A DNA stretch of 64,000 bases from Coniella vitis (GCA_011317545.1 WUJK01000006.1:1674001-1738000), one strand, 5' to 3'; numbered from the stretch's first letter, positions 12,069 to 26,022 are shown. Program-made: numbers and translations. Notes: generated from the sequence alone by a model not told the origin.

Positions 12069-13061
12069 ATGAAATTTGCCCTCATTACGGGCTGCAGTCA
12101 AGGCGGCATAGGCTACGCCCTCGCTCTCGAACTGCGGCGCCACCCTAATATCCACGTCTTCGCCACAACGCGCTCTGTTTCCAAAATGGATCGGCTTGCT
12201 GGCCATCCCAACGTGACGCTGCTGGCCCTCGACGTGACGAGCCCAGCATCCGTTGACGCCGCCGTCGCCGCCGTTACCTGCAAGACGGGCGGCAGGCTCG
12301 ACTACTTGGTCAACAATGCCGGTCTGCAGATCGTAATGCCCGTCTTGGACCTCGATATCGAGTCCGCCCGGCACATGTACGAAGTCAACTTCTGGGGAGT
12401 CTTTGCTGTCACCCGGGCCTTTGCGCCGCTTGTCATTGCTGCCCAAGGAACCATTGCCAATCTCTCCTCGATTGGAGCCATGATCTCATTGCCATACCTG
12501 GGTCCGTTCTTGTTGTATCCCCCGTACTTCTCGATACTTGAATAGCTTTTCTGAAATATAAAACTGTACAGTGACCTACGCGAGCTCCAAGGCCGCCGTT
12601 GAAGCCTTTAGCGAAGGTCTTCGCCGCGAACTTGCTCCATTCGGCGTCAAAGTAGCCACGGTAATTGTAGGTGGTGTTCAGACGAACATCCACGGCAATC
12701 AGCCCCAGGTGTCTCTTCCACAAGAATCACTCTATCGGCCAGCGTCAAGGCTCATCGCAGACCGCGCCAGCGGCCGAGACAGTGCAGGTTATCTCGGCCC
12801 AGTAGACGCCTTCGCACGGGATCTTGTAAAGGACCTCCTGCGCGGCGCAACTGGAAAAGTCTACCATGGTAAAATGTCGTCGCTCGGCATAATCGCGAGA
12901 TGGTTTCCCGCGTGGCTTATGGTAAAAGCCCACTTCTCTGATTTGTCTTGGCGAAATGTGCAACCGAGGAAAAGAAAAGGTCATAGAATGCTAATTACGT
13001 TGCACAGGATCGCCTTGCAGTCCAGGGTGCTGGTTTGGAAACACTAGCAGCGCCAACATAA
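12069..13061 (+). CDS. ayr1: Short-chain dehydrogenase/reductase, Ayr1-like
   Basis: Exons 12069-12501, 12572-12921 and 13008-13061 give 278 residues. The NADP(H)-binding motif TGCSQGGIG is at about 8-16, the NNAG motif at about 84-87, the catalytic Ser lies in NLSSIGA, and the catalytic YxxxK is YASSK just after the first intron. The closest family I recognise is 1-acyl-dihydroxyacetone-phosphate reductase (Ayr1), which makes lysophosphatidic acid at lipid droplets and ER; substrate is inferred, since many fungal reductases share these motifs. I prefer a second intron (donor GTAAAA, branch-like GCTAATTAC) because it yields the C-terminus MDRLAVQGAGLETLAAPT; without it the frame would run into a basic, unfamiliar tail. 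The gene is convergent with bst1 across 1.9 kb. Confidence 0.82.
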
Positions 13062-13890
13062 ACAATATTATACGAAGTAGCAGTACGATCTGCAGGTCAG
13101 AGAGGGCCTGCTCGGGAAGGGCAGTGCTGATTGTTACATGCCACACATCCCAAGATAACAGAGCACTGGAATGGGCATCATGTACAGATATAGCTGGGTC
13201 GTACACAAGCTCATGCATGTCAGACAATATGTGCCAACGCAAAACAAGATTATCTGCAGACTGGCGCGCAAGTCACAATTTGGCACGAACCAAGCATCAA
13301 TAAGCACGTTGGATGACCATGATTGTGCGCGTTGACAATTCTACATTTGTATTGTAACGGCGACCTGGGGTCCGAGTCCTCCTACCGCTTACCGGCTTGC
13401 CGACACGTTTAGAGTTGCATACGCAAGCAGCCTGTACAGCCTCGCGTACTGTGGGACGAACTTCTGACGAAGGGGCGCCATAAATATAGCCTTCGCATGG
13501 GACCCCCGAAAAGATGAGACGGTCTCACATAGCTATGGTTTTTAGCTACCATCACAAAACACAGGCATTTAGCACCTACAACAATGGGCAACATCCCCCC
13601 CCCCCGGGTCCAAAAAAACAAAAGGCACCAACAAGACGTGGAAAAGAACTAAATTCAGAAGCTCTTCCGAGATGCCTTTGCTGCCATCAATTCATCCGAT
13701 TACGTACGTAGTCATGTCAAGTATAATTAATTGTGCCTCACTGTGCGTTGGATTTTTGAGAAATGTGTGATGATAGTGGTATACGCAATCTTCTTCTCTT
13801 CTTCTCTGTGGCCGCTTTCACAGCCATTCTCATTATCGAAACATTGCAGCCACATCGATAATCCATATATCGAGGGCAGCGCTGGTCATG

Positions 13891-13923
<33 letters not shown>

Positions 13924-15008
13924 ATACCTCCCCTTTTCCTGATCATCCATCTACCAGAGTCCGAAGGACCTGAGGAGAAGGCTGTCAAAACCCAAGGACG
14001 CATTTTGCTCGCCTTCTAAGCTATACATGTCCCGGCTCTTGTCCTGTGCTATTAAAAATAATATATGACAGCCTTTTCGGCCCTATCCCTAACCCATCCA
14101 TCCGTTCAGCTTATCCCCTTCGAACAATCACTTCGCCAAGCATCACACCAAAGAGAGCCCCTGCAACCCGTTGAATGCTCGTGCTTATCTTCAGACCGAT
14201 TCCTCTACCAGGAAGAAAGTAGATACAGACAACCTTGTAAAAAGGGAAAAGAGAACACACGCGTCTTGTCGAGATCTAATGCTCTCAATCAAGTGAGATA
14301 CACATATCCATCAGTCCATCCTCATCAACCATCCATCCTCGTCCATACAAGGTTTCGTAAAAAGGTCTTTAAAAGTAGTCTCAGAGAAAGAAAATGAGTT
14401 AGGAGCCTTTTCGGCCCGCAATTTGCCGTGGGACAGAGACGAACAAGTGCTCGCTGGCTCATCAAGTAAACACCGGTTTCGTCAATGTCTCATGAGCCTT
14501 AGGGCAAAGCCGATATCGTGTATGTGTGTAGTGAACTGTGGCCCGCGGACGTGATCGGAAAGAGGCCATGCAGAAGCAGAAGTGTAAGTCGATTAAAAAA
14601 AACATATACCAGCTCAGCAAAAGTCGAACTTCGTTACCACTATCGATATGAAGCGGAGCCGAAGAACTGAGACACAGGACTAAGTCAGGACATTGCCATG
14701 TGCTGATGTGAGGATATCGTATATGCTGCCAAGCGCCTGTCCTTTACGCGCAATGAGTCGTGAAATTAGAAATCCAAATTTTCTTGACCGATGAGATGAT
14801 TATGCTGCTTTCCATGCTTCTTGCCAACATGAACAACCTGCTTTGATCCAGGTACCGAAGCTGATATCGTTCCAAGATGTTGCGGACATTCTTTAGCCGT
14901 CTCATGTTTGGCACAAAAAGGTGGTAGTTCATGTAGCCTTTTTAAGACCTCGACGCAATTGCTGAATGACGAAAGAAAATGTATTAATTATGGCGGTTGC
15001 ACACCCTC
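13062..15008. other. Long convergent gap between ayr1-like gene and bst1
   Basis: Nearly 2 kb between two 3' ends with no reading frame that resembles a protein I know. Holds a C11G3 run (13595-13608) and an A29 tract. It is unusually long for a convergent gap in this window, so an unrecognised non-coding transcript or short gene cannot be excluded. Confidence 0.5.
13891..13919 (+). repeat. A29 homopolymer tract
   Basis: Twenty-nine consecutive A bases in the convergent gap. No target-site duplication or retroposed gene body is obvious next to it, so I describe it as a simple repeat only. Confidence 0.9.
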
Positions 15009-18000
15009 CTAAGGCGTCTTGCCAACTTTTCTCGCCTCAATGTTCCCCTCGAACAAGGTGCTCCATCCAGCCCAAGACCCGGAATCGGCGGTTGAGTGCA
15101 CCACTACCAGCCACGCTGCTGTAATGTTGGCCAAGTGGTGGATCATGTAGCCACATGATACGCCGTATATAGCAGCATAAACTGCAACAGCAAACAGCAA
15201 AACGCTTGTCACATGGCGTAATCGATTCGTTAATCTCGGCACCATTTTCCCCGCCGTGAACGTCTCGACTAGTACAATAAAGGGCATTATAGACATGACA
15301 TTGTGATGAGATGAAAAGGGTGTGAACCAATGAACTGTCAGGTTGCGTACCCACACAACGAGTATAGGAACATTAATAGGGAGCACCCACAGCATCAGGA
15401 AGAATATAGCGTGGGCGTAGTTGTAGAAGCTGCGGTTAGCGTTCGACGGCAACTCGACTGCGATGCGATGAGCACGCACGACCGTAATGAGCTGAACAAG
15501 GCAAGCCACCACGTATGCGAACTGATAAGGTATAAAGGTCGTGACCAAGAGCAAGAGAACAGCAGTTGTGACAAGCCTGCGTCGTGGAGAAGAAGGCATG
15601 AAACAATAAGGAACAGCTCGTCGTTTATCGTCGTGCCTCACCCATGCCGGGCGGGAATTCCACCAGTTGTATAGTGTGCTGAACATCGTAGTAAGAATTA
15701 AGACCATATAGTTCATAGTCCAACAGACGCCGACAGAGCACACTCCAATTAGAGGAACCATGAACCAGAAGAATGGATCGTTGGTGCCAGCAAGAAGGTC
15801 ATTTTGGTGAAAGTCGACGCCCGCCCAGCCCGCATATCGCGAGAACAAGAAGCTCGCAGTACCCGCAGCGTCGTCTATAGAAAGCGATAAAAACGTGAGT
15901 GAGGCTAATATGAGTGGAATGGATCGTCGTAGACACAACTCCAAACTCTCATTAAAAGAGATGTAGATGCCTTGGTGATCGTATACTCTAAACTGCTTAC
16001 GCACAACCAATGCCACAATGAGCAAAGGAAATGCAGCAAAAGCAGTTCGATAGCGCATATAAAGCTTGCCCATGCTGCCTCGTACATCGACCGAGATGCG
16101 TACATGAATGCTCGAAGCACATGTTGGATCGCTCCAGAACTGAAAACTCAGACCATCTTGAGTGGACCGAGCCTTGAGTGGAGGAGGAACATAAGGAGCA
16201 ACGCCATGAAGGCTAACGCTGGCGTGCTTGGCGTTGACGAAAAACTTCGACTCGTAGGGTTCTTCGAGATATTGTCGCACCAATGGGGCAAACAGCTCTC
16301 TTTGGTTGCCGCAGCCCTGCTCACTGATGTCGAGCTGGTAAGCAAGTAGACTGGACTGCATTGTCGGAATCGTGACTTCTGTCACCATGGATCGGTGTGC
16401 GGGCAGATGGAAGTCCAACCCAAATGCGAGCAATCTTCGTAGACCTATATGCCGAGTCTTTTGGGATGTTGCCAGGTCACTGAAGTCTGCGACAACAAAG
16501 TTGGACGATGACAGGCCCTTGTCAATGACAGCGATGAACTGTTGCTCTGCAATGTCTTCAAGGTCGAACTGCAAGTATGAAAATGGCGGAATCAACCTGG
16601 AACCAGACGTAATGAAAGGCTGATGCGTGTATCGAGTAGAGGCAGGCAGTAGTATCACATCCGGCGCGACATTCTTGCAGGCCAGACGAGTTGAAGCCTT
16701 GCTTTCCCCTGTAGACAAGTCCAGCTTCCAAGGGAGCACAGTGCCGACTTGACCAGTTTGCACCGCATGCACGCTGCACAGCAAGACTCCTAATTTTCCA
16801 GATTCTCCATCAAGATCCAACTTCTCGTCAGTCAAGAGGGAGAACCGCTTGGGTAAGGAATCGATTGGTGGGATTGGAATGAGATGCGCCTGAGGTTGAC
16901 CCATCCTTCCTGAACCGTGTAAGACAAGGCGGTTGCCTTGCGGCAGAATGTGGTGAGAGTCATCCTGGAGCGTGATCAAAGTATTTGATTCCTGAGACAG
17001 GACAGTCTGTTCTGCAATATCCTCCAATCCGGTAAGGAAGTATTTTTTGAAGACTCTCATCCGCTGAGCTCGAGGCTTCGTTTGCGATGGGCGATGAGCA
17101 TCCACCACGTCGTATAGAGCGCGAATCACAACTTTTCGATGCTGGTCACACCATAAGATTGCCTGGTGGTCCATACTCGTCCAGACGGTCGGAATTGTCG
17201 AGGTGAAGACGGTAAAACCATGAGTATCCGGCACGATGGATTCCAGGCTGGCATAATCGGATGGCACCACAGTATCCAGGCTTCCACCAGCAATCGATAT
17301 CAATGTGACGTGCCACAATGGGTTGTTGTTTGCCCACTGTTGCGCATACGCTTTCCGCCAGTAGTCGTTTATATCCTCATAAACCCGTACAATCTCACTG
17401 TCGAATGAGACTGGCGGCCTAGCATGGGGAGCTGACATTGTGAGGATAGTATTGATAGAATGCGCCTGGTAATTCGGCATGATGAGCATTGTACGCGCGA
17501 CAATGCCACCCATGGAGTGTCCCACAACTATGACGGAGGTTGGGTCGGGGAGCTGGGAGTCGCGACTGGTCATACGCGGATCCAGGTAAAGGGAGAGGAT
17601 GTATCGAATCGCTTCGTTCAAGTATTCCGCCTGGTCAATGAGTGTTTGGCCGTGGAAGGCTGTGAAGTCCTCGTTGAAGTCCACCGTAAAAAAATCGAGG
17701 TTGCGCACGCCATTCTTGAGAGCAGACGGATCATTTTGGAGACTGTCGTGGAAGTAATTGGCGGACTCAGCCGCCAGAGGTCGCACTTGCTTGTAGCTCC
17801 CAGCGTTTCCAGGAATGAACAGCACAGGCGTGCCGCGCAGCTGGTGCAAAGCGAGTTAGCACAATGATGGCGCTGGGGTTCTGCGCAAAATAAAGTGCAG
17901 CCGCCATCCAAGCATACCTTGGTGTCATCGTCCAGCTCCAATTCCCTGTACAAATACAGAGAATACTTGCCACCAAACCTTGTATGTTCCGTGTCAAAGT

Positions 18001-18592
18001 CGCTCAATTTGATGTAGGACGGTCGCATGTAGGACATGATGCAGCCCTTGGCGTCAAGGCACCGCGTTGCGCTCGAATTGAGAATCGTGCCGAGGAAGCC
18101 GAGGCCCACAAGCGAAACAAAAAGAGTGAGCAAGCCGATAGCCCAAGGGCTCCGCGAGCGTGGACGGCGCGGCTGGCTCTTGAAGTCGGGAATCCTGTCG
18201 ACACCGTCCGAGTCTTGGTCGACCTTGGTTGGTGCCATGTCGGTGTAGGTGGGCGGGTAGTCGGCCGACAGAGCAAGAGGCGCCTTATCTATAGATCCAT
18301 TCTGCGAAGTCGTTGTAGTCTTCCAGGACGAGAAGTTGCCTGAGCGGCGGCTCCTCGTGGACTGGGAGCGATGGTCGAAGCTGGTTCGCCTGCTGTCGGA
18401 GGTAATGGAGGCGTTATGGCTGTGGGCAGGGCGCGGCAGCGTTTGGGCAGAGGTCGCCTGGGCGGTCGAAGTGGCATCTGGATCGAGAGCAAGGGAGTTG
18501 GGCGAGAGCGAGAGACCGACGGAAACGGCACCGACTGGCAGAGGATCATGGCAATCGTCACCGTCGTCCGAGCCCGAGGACCGCCTCTGCAT
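15009..18592 (-). CDS. bst1: GPI inositol-deacylase Bst1 (PGAP1 homologue)
   Basis: Exons 18592-17918 and 17840-15009 give 1168 residues. Bst1 removes the acyl chain from GPI inositol in the ER, which allows GPI proteins to leave for the Golgi. After about 150 polar, Ser-rich residues comes a signal-anchor (SPWAIGLLTLFVSLVGLGFLG), then the lumenal alpha/beta-hydrolase: FIPGNAGSYKQVR and the lipase elbow VVGHSMGG with nucleophile Ser334. The C-terminal third has many hydrophobic segments, as in the family. Exon joining is supported by LDDDTK|LRGTPVLF across a 77-nt intron. The frame is open far upstream of the chosen ATG but without another ATG. It is functionally linked to mcd4, another GPI gene 12 kb away, though not adjacent. 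Confidence 0.93.
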
Positions 18593-21123
18593 CCCCAGGG
18601 CGGTCGATGGCGCGTCTGCCGTCAGCGGCCGTGGCGGATACGGTGATTTGGGAGGGGGAGAGGGGTTGCGGGCGGCGGGCGGTAGGCAGTCGCATGTGTC
18701 GCGATGGTTGGAGAACTGGGCATGCGCAGAGGTTGAAAAATAGGAGGATTGTTTGGAGCTACAAAGTAGTACGGGAGCACAGAACGGGCCACAGCGCGCG
18801 CACGAGTCCTGGGTTGGGGCCTTTTAGGGCCCTTTACAGTTGCTGGGACACGGGGCTGGCTGGGGCGGTGGGGACTCCATAGAGGGCTTGCAAGCCGGGG
18901 GCCCAGTGCTATGTACATACCTAGGTAGTACTCTAGTACAGTCGCTGGAGGAGCACCTTTCTAGCACAACCATATGTACGTAGTAGCGACTGGGAAAGCA
19001 TGTCCAAACACTCGGGCTTGGAGGTCCTGGCAGGTACCACACTGCAGTAGCGTGCGCCTAGGCTCAGTGTCACGCTTGTGTGTAGATAGTAGCCCTGCAA
19101 CAGCAAGGGGCGGCACCTGGAGGACTCGGCCAGAATTTGAGAAACGACTTTTGAGAACTTTGTTCAAGAGGCACAGAGTCAATTGGTCAACCAGAACAGG
19201 TGCGCACACGGTGGACATTCAGCGTTCTGATTGCCGAGGTGGATACGTGACTTGGAAAAGAGGATGATCTACATAGCCAGGTAGCATCTGGCATGCTCAG
19301 AGCAGGTGTTGCATGAGCAGCGAAAAGGGCCCGAAATTGTCGCTCAACAAGGGCGCAAGTCACAGCACGCGCAATGGAAATTGCCCACGGCCATCTAATT
19401 GCACCTGTTGCAGCTTAATGGGCCGGTTCAACAATTTCACAGGGCTAGACCTTTCCGTCAGTTTGCCAATCACAATGTCACCCTGATAAAAACCGTTGTA
19501 CACAAGTAAATGTAGTTCCACCAGGCACTTGGAGACTGCCCTGCTGCACGGTTATCGCTCACGTCCATACCCAAAGTTGGCTGTGCACCCCCAAAATGGC
19601 CTGCTAGCTCTGGGGTGTCTTTATGATACTGACGGTCTTCAGGCGCATGGAAGTCTTCTCGCTGTAGCAGGTACAAAGTGAACTCTCGGGAGAAGAGGGA
19701 AACGCCATTTCCAAGGACCGATGATGCATCCTTCGCGCCATCTTTTGCCTGGTCTTATTTAGGTGCGCTATTTACTACCATGCATGTAGAGACACGACAA
19801 TGGGGAGGTTTAGTAGGATGCGATGGCTCTAGCCTTATAGGTACTATGTACCTAAAATGTACAAAGTTCAAAGAACTACTAGGTGAGGTTGTGCAAGGTC
19901 ACGGCGCCTTTGCTGCTTAGCGCACCTGACGGGAGGTCTTGTTGAAGATGCTCCGTGGATATTTCCAGAAATGAGAATTTCTCTTTTGCACGACGACTGC
20001 ATGTGCGCTATCATAGCTATTGCCTGGGAACCATCTCGCATACTGTTGTCGTTGGTCTCGCTATGAGCCTCGTGTGGTCGGATCAGGCCGGTATGCTAAG
20101 CTGACGCGCTGCCACAGGGACTTGGGACGATATAAACCTTGCCCAACGCGCTGATGATCAGAGGTCCAAGTGGCGACCACGTGCCGGCTTGGAAACCTTT
20201 TTCTAGCGTCAACGACGAGCTTTAAGGTTGGCGTTTTCCTTGCTTTATTGTTGGCGCGGGCGCCTTTTGAGTATTCAATGCCGCAAACCTTCTTTGAAAG
20301 TAATTATCCCACCTCTACGTTCCGTACATGCGTCTCAGCGTGCAGTAGCGCAAGCCAGGTCCATGGCCAGGTTTGGTTACACTGCAGGCTGCAGGTCAAT
20401 GACTGCTTGATGAGCACCTGGCATCCAGCACCGCAGCCTCATGCCGCGAGACGTCAGAGGCGGCGCTGGTTGGTTGGAGATGGTGCATCCGCATGTGAGG
20501 TAGCTTTGCACAGCTCGTATCGCTCCTGGTCAAGGCTACCCGTGGTGTGGCCGATATAAAGTAGGAGGCAACACTATCACTTCGTAAAATCAGTCGGGTG
20601 GCATGATCAAATATGCTGCGTCAAGTTACCTGCTGTTGGCTGGCGCGTGCTACGCCATGGGCTGTGCGGCAGTCTGATCAAGATTGTGATGGTGTCAATT
20701 CGGCCCGTGGAGGTTCACTACTATAGTACATAGTATGTAAAAGGGCCAAAGGCATCAGTGGCTACCATGTGTACGATGTTGATCGGTAGGTCGGCAACGA
20801 GCGCATAGGGCGCAGTACTTGGTACCTACGCCAGAGTGCCTTGCCTGCTCCGATAAGATAAGAACATCTACTCAGTATTAGCTAAATTACCCATGTGCTG
20901 TGTAAAGTGAACCGCGTCCCGACGCGTCTGCCGACAGATTACAATGAAAACCGCACCCGCCAGCTCACGGGTTGTGGTGGATATTATAGCCTCATTTCCA
21001 CGCAAAGGCCCTTTTAGAACAAATTGAGCACGAGGAACGTCCCCCTTTCCCTGCATAAACAAAGCTGCAACTTATTCGTCTTTGTTCCGGCCGCGAAAGA
21101 AGGGGGGCAGGTCCCTGTGGAGA
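18593..21123. other. Long divergent gap between bst1 and pms1
   Basis: About 2.5 kb without a supportable gene. It includes TACCTAGGTA (18918-18927), TACTATGTA (19842-19850) and TACATAGTA (20727-20735). The two ends must carry the promoters of bst1 and pms1. Confidence 0.5.
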
Positions 21124-24100
21124 ATGGCCACCATTAAGGCGATCGAGGCCAGCTCTGTAAGCTCGCCTTCACACCGTTTGGCCGAGTCTCATGTGTCTGA
21201 CTGCCATCTGCAGGTCCATCAAATACAGTCTGGTCAGGTCATAGTCGATCTCTGTTCAGTGGCTAAAGAGTTGGTGGAAAACGGCCTCGATGCTGGCGCA
21301 ACAAGCATCGGTATGCAACTGGCTTGAACACACCCTATATGATGTGTGGGAACGTCCCACGGGCCTTGCTGACGACTAGCCGCTTTCCCAAGATGTCCGC
21401 TTCAAGAACCAAGGCCTTGACTCGATCGAAGTGCAGGACAATGGTGCTGGGATTTCACCAGCAAACTACGAATCCGTGGCCTTGAAGCACTACACCTCGA
21501 AACTCTCGTCCTATTCGGATCTCACTACCCTCGAGACCTTTGGGTTCAGAGGCGAGGCTCTGTCTTCATTATGCGCCTTGTCTCGCTTTACTGTCACAAC
21601 ATGTCTTCAGGCCGATGTTCCCAAGGGCACCAAGCTGGAGTTCGAAACGTCTGGAAAGCTCAAGGGCACAACAGTCGTTGCCGCCCAGAAAGGAACCACC
21701 GTGGCTGTTGAAAACCTGTTCCAGAACCTTCCTGTGCGGCGTCGAGAGCTTGAGAGGAATATCAAGAGGGAATGGGGCAAGGTCATCAGTCTCCTCAACC
21801 AATATGCTTGCATTCAAACGGGCGTCAAGTTCACGGTCTCGCAGACACCCCTCAAGGGCAAGCGAATCGTGCTCTTTTCCACGAGAGGGAATAAAGCCAC
21901 AAGAGAGAACATCATCAATGTTTTTGGTGCAAAAACGATGGGTGCATTGGTGGCTTTGGATTTGAAACTTGAACTGGAACCTACCATGGGCTCGAGCCAA
22001 CGCTGGAGTCACCAGGATCAGAATGATATTACGCGCGAGGTTCTCATCAAGGGATATGTTTCAAGGCCTTTACACGGAGAAGGGAGACAAACCCCCGATC
22101 GGCAAATGTTTTACGTCAATAGTCGACCCTGCGGCCTACCACAGGTCGCCAAGGTCTTCAACGAAGTATACAGGTCCTTCAATTCATCCCAGTCGCCCTT
22201 CATTTTCGCGGATATACAGCTGGATACCAGCCTCTACGATGTCAATGTCAGCCCGGACAAGAGAACGATTCTTTTGCACGACCAATCGCGCATGTTGGAT
22301 GGTCTCCGTGACTCTTTAACCGCGTTGTTTGAAAGTCAAGATTATACAATGCCCATGTCTCAAATCACCCCGTTCAAGCAGCCGACCCTAAAGAAACTGG
22401 GAAGCGCTTCCAAAGAGACCTTAGAAACCGGACTAGACCAGGACCAGGACGCAGGGTTTGAAGGCTCAACTCCTGATGCTGAGATTTCTAGTATCGATCG
22501 CATGAGGAATCTTGCTGCCGCCAAAGCTCTTGCCAAGGACGCGATAAGTTCAACAACATCCCATGCCAAAAATGGCCAGAGGCGTCAAGGAAGCATTGAT
22601 TCAACAGCTGCGCACACACCAGTTACTGAGAAAGCCAAACTCCGACACGCAGATTTGGACGAGGCCAATTCACTTCCCGACGTAGCAGATCAAGAAGCAG
22701 AAATAGCGGCACAAGAGAGCCTTGGCCAAGACACTGAAGACAATGATATCCTGTCGAGAGTGAGCAACTTTAAGCGCTCATTCTTGCCTCATTCTCTTCA
22801 GGACGACACGGTAGACGCAGAAACACCAGGAGAAACGCCAATACCCTCAATTCCCAAACTTGCGAAGCCAACAGACAACGCACCATTGAGTAGCACACCA
22901 ACAAACAGACCCGCCAAACGGCCGCTGCAAGAAGTTGCGACCATCACTATCGGTGATCATACAGTCACCAGCATCATTGGCACGCCTTCCAAGAAACAGA
23001 AAGGAGCCGAATCGCCAGCTAGAGCTCACAATCGCTCACAGCCATCGTCCAAAGCGTTGGGGTCAGCTGCGCCTCTTCCCTCATTTGGAGGACGGCTGAC
23101 GCAAATGTTTGCTGCTGCGAGCGCCAGGCGGCAGGCGGCAGTCGACAGTAGTGTCTTGCGTACGCAAACAGAGGGAAGTAGTGATGACGAAGATGATGGG
23201 CACAGTTCAGCGAACGTGGGGTCAGAGAAGAGTTTCGCATCAACACATGATGAGAATATGGAGGATGATGCTAGGGCTCTCAGAGAACATTCTGAATCGA
23301 TGTTCGTGGAGCAAGAGGACGACGAGTTGTTACTTGCTTCCACTGACGACGACGCCCACAATAACAGTGATGCCGACCAAGCCCTTGCATCTCCGCACAA
23401 TGAAGACCACGAAATGGAGGAAGCGGATGATGGCGACTATGTTGACGATAATGACGATGGAGACGTCACCATGAAAGATGTCGACGCTGACAAAATAGAA
23501 GCCAGCGACGGAGAAGCCGCCGCCAGTGCAAAAGCCCAGTCTGAGGCAATCGAAGAAAACGTGAAGCGCACAGCGGCATTCCTCAAAGGAGCTGGAGGCG
23601 CCAAAGGGAAATACTCGACGCATTCTTTGGTACAGCGCCTCAAGATTGACGAGCATTATCTCCGAAACCGAATAGAGACGTGGGATGCGCAGATCAGTCA
23701 ACCTTGTTCGACAGAAGAAGCCCTGTCTCAAGGAAGCGAGATACCCGACGATGACCTGGCAGAGGGTCTCGACGCCGCCAACGCAGAGGAGAAGCTCTCG
23801 CTCCGCATCCACAAGGACGACTTTGGCAAAATGAAGATTATAGGCCAGTTTAATCTAGGCTTCATTCTCGCCGTCCGGCCCCGCACCAATAAGAGCACTA
23901 ACGCCAACAATAACGATATCAACAATGTCAATACCACCAATACTACCAATAAAAACAACGACGACGAGCTCTTCATCATAGATCAACATGCCTCTGACGA
24001 GAAATTCAACTTTGAGCGCCTTCAAGCCACAACCACCGTTCAATCCCAGCGCCTCGTCCGGCCCAAACCCCTCGAACTCACAGCCGTTGAGGAGGAAATT

Positions 24101-24757
24101 GTTATTGAAAACCAAGCTGCACTGGAGAAGAACGGCTTCATCGTCTCGGTCGACGAAAGCGGCGACGAGCCTGTTGGTTCCCGCTGCGAATTGCTCAGTT
24201 TGCCGCTGAGCAGGGAGACGGCATTTTCAATCGCGGATCTGGAAGAGTTGATCTCGTTGTTGGGGGATCATCCTACCAGTTTGGCGTTTGCTCCTCCTCG
24301 TCTTTCTTCTCCTCTTCCTACTTTGGCATCTCTAGGACCGAATAACCAAGGTGGCAATGATGATGAGGACGACGGAGAGGACTGTGGCGTCGCTGCTCAG
24401 ACCCGACAACAAGAAGAACAACAAGAAGAACAACGAGCGCGTGCTATCCTTGACAAGTACATCCCCCGCCCATCCAAAGTCCGCAAAATGTTTGCCATGC
24501 GCGCATGCAGAAGCAGCATCATGATTGGTAAGGCGCTCTCGCACCGGCAAATGGAACAAGTCGTCAGACACATGGGCGAAATGGAGAAACCTTGGAATTG
24601 CCCTCATGGACGCCCTACCATGAGACACTTGTGCGGGCTCGGCTCAGCATGGGATGGAAGGGTTTGGCAAGAGGGTGAGTATGGTGATGTGGATGATATC
24701 CACAAATCTCATTTTAGGGGGACGACAGACTGGGCGAAATATGTCCAGGAACGATAG
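21124..24757 (+). CDS. pms1: MutL-type mismatch-repair endonuclease Pms1
   Basis: Exons 21124-21156, 21214-21310 and 21393-24757 give 1164 residues. With Mlh1 it forms MutL-alpha, which nicks the new strand during mismatch repair. The GHKL ATPase shows VAKELVENGLDAGA, DNGAG and FGFRGEALSSL within the first 120 residues; the MutL transducer domain follows to about 340. The C-terminal endonuclease metal motif DQHASDEKFNFE begins near residue 907 and CPHGRPTMRHL near 1113, which identifies the Pms1 rather than Mlh1 branch. Between the domains lie about 500 poorly conserved, acidic residues. An Asn-rich insert of about 30 residues precedes DQHA. The first exon is only 33 nt. A GTGAGT near 24675 was considered as a donor but the resulting intron would break the frame, so I read through. 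Confidence 0.93.
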
Positions 24758-25102
24758 GTGTCTTTGTAAGCTTCAAGTCCAAGACGGGTACAATGATTTA
24801 ATGTTATACCGCGGAAGTAGTACTAGACTCATCGACTCTCAACAAAGCATTGACGTGTCTGATTTCGCTACTTGGCTATGCAATGGACAAGAATATAACT
24901 TAAATATATGCTCATATATATGTCGACCAACTGGCCACATTGTATCCTCATGCTTGTACAAACGTAAGAACTTTCGTGATGGCGGAGGGCGCGAGGCTGA
25001 TAAGCACACATGTATAAACGTGGCTTCAAGGTACATCATGCTTTCAGCTACACTGTCGGAGAAGTGTAGGGGGCAGGCTGCATTCTTTGTTAGCCGACTG
25101 GC
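24758..25102. other. Convergent gap between pms1 and farA-type gene
   Basis: About 345 bases of 3' flanks. Nothing further seen. Confidence 0.6.
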
Positions 25103-26022
25103 TCATGCCATTGACATGTCAAAGTTAAGATTATTCACATCGCCATTGATGCCAAAGAATTGAAACCTAGAAACTTGTTAGCAAGCTTGTTGTTGCTCAA
25201 AGGCAAATAAATACATGGGCAAAAGACAGATACTGACCAGTCTTCTACGTTCAATGTACTAGGCACCGGAGCACCTCCGGCACTACCTGTACTCCAACTA
25301 TCCGGACTCTGTCCGTCGGGCAATCCATCAAAGCCAGCCGCTGTTTGCCAAACATTGCTTCCCGTACCTTGCTGCGTCGACTGCTGTTGGTTTCCGACTT
25401 GCTGGCCAGTAAATCCGGCAAGACCACTTTGCAAGAAATTGGAGGCACTCGGTTGTACAGGGCTTTGATTCGTCCTGCTTTCTGGCTGGTTCTGCTGTCC
25501 ATATAAACTCGTGACATGCTGCTGCTGCGACTGGCCTCTTGGCTGTGAATGCCCTTGTGGCATCAAATTGGGATCCAGGTTTTGATGCGACTGGGTTGGA
25601 GAGATATGAGGAAAGAGGGGCATGCTTGCGCTCTCTGGGAAAAGCTGGTCTGGTTGAAAGTTCTCCCACACGGCTTGTGAAAGATTGGGCGAGTTGCGAG
25701 TGACGAGATATAGATCAGGAGGCGTCGTGGGCAATGAGAAGGACGGATTGAATGGTGTTGGCGGTCGCGTATGCGGACGAGATGCTGATCCTCCCATGAA
25801 AGCATCTATATTGCCTGGTCGGCTGCCAGGCGAGGTAACATGTGGGTGTGGTGGCGGCATGTGATTTGTCGACAAGGCCGGCTCAGCCTTGAGGGCCTGA
25901 GGAGTTTGGGGACGTGAACGCTCGTAGGATTCTTGGTGTTGCGGCGTAGGAGTTGCCACACTAAAGTCAATTGCCATCTCGTCGTACTTGCGTTTCGCTG
26001 ATTCCCGTAAATGCTGCTGTTG

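Noticed and set aside
13891..13919. A29 tract as the tail of a retroposed element
   Set aside because: No element body, second repeat copy or target-site duplication was seen next to it.
14065..14397. 110-residue plus-strand frame in the ayr1-bst1 gap
   Set aside because: Composition is Ser/Arg/Gln-rich with no hydrophobic pattern, and no exon could be joined to it.
17460..18743. Several long plus-strand frames over bst1
   Set aside because: They are antisense to a clear bst1 coding sequence and contain no family motif.
24675..24717. A 43-nt intron near the end of pms1
   Set aside because: It would break the frame before the conserved TDWAKYV end, while reading through keeps it.
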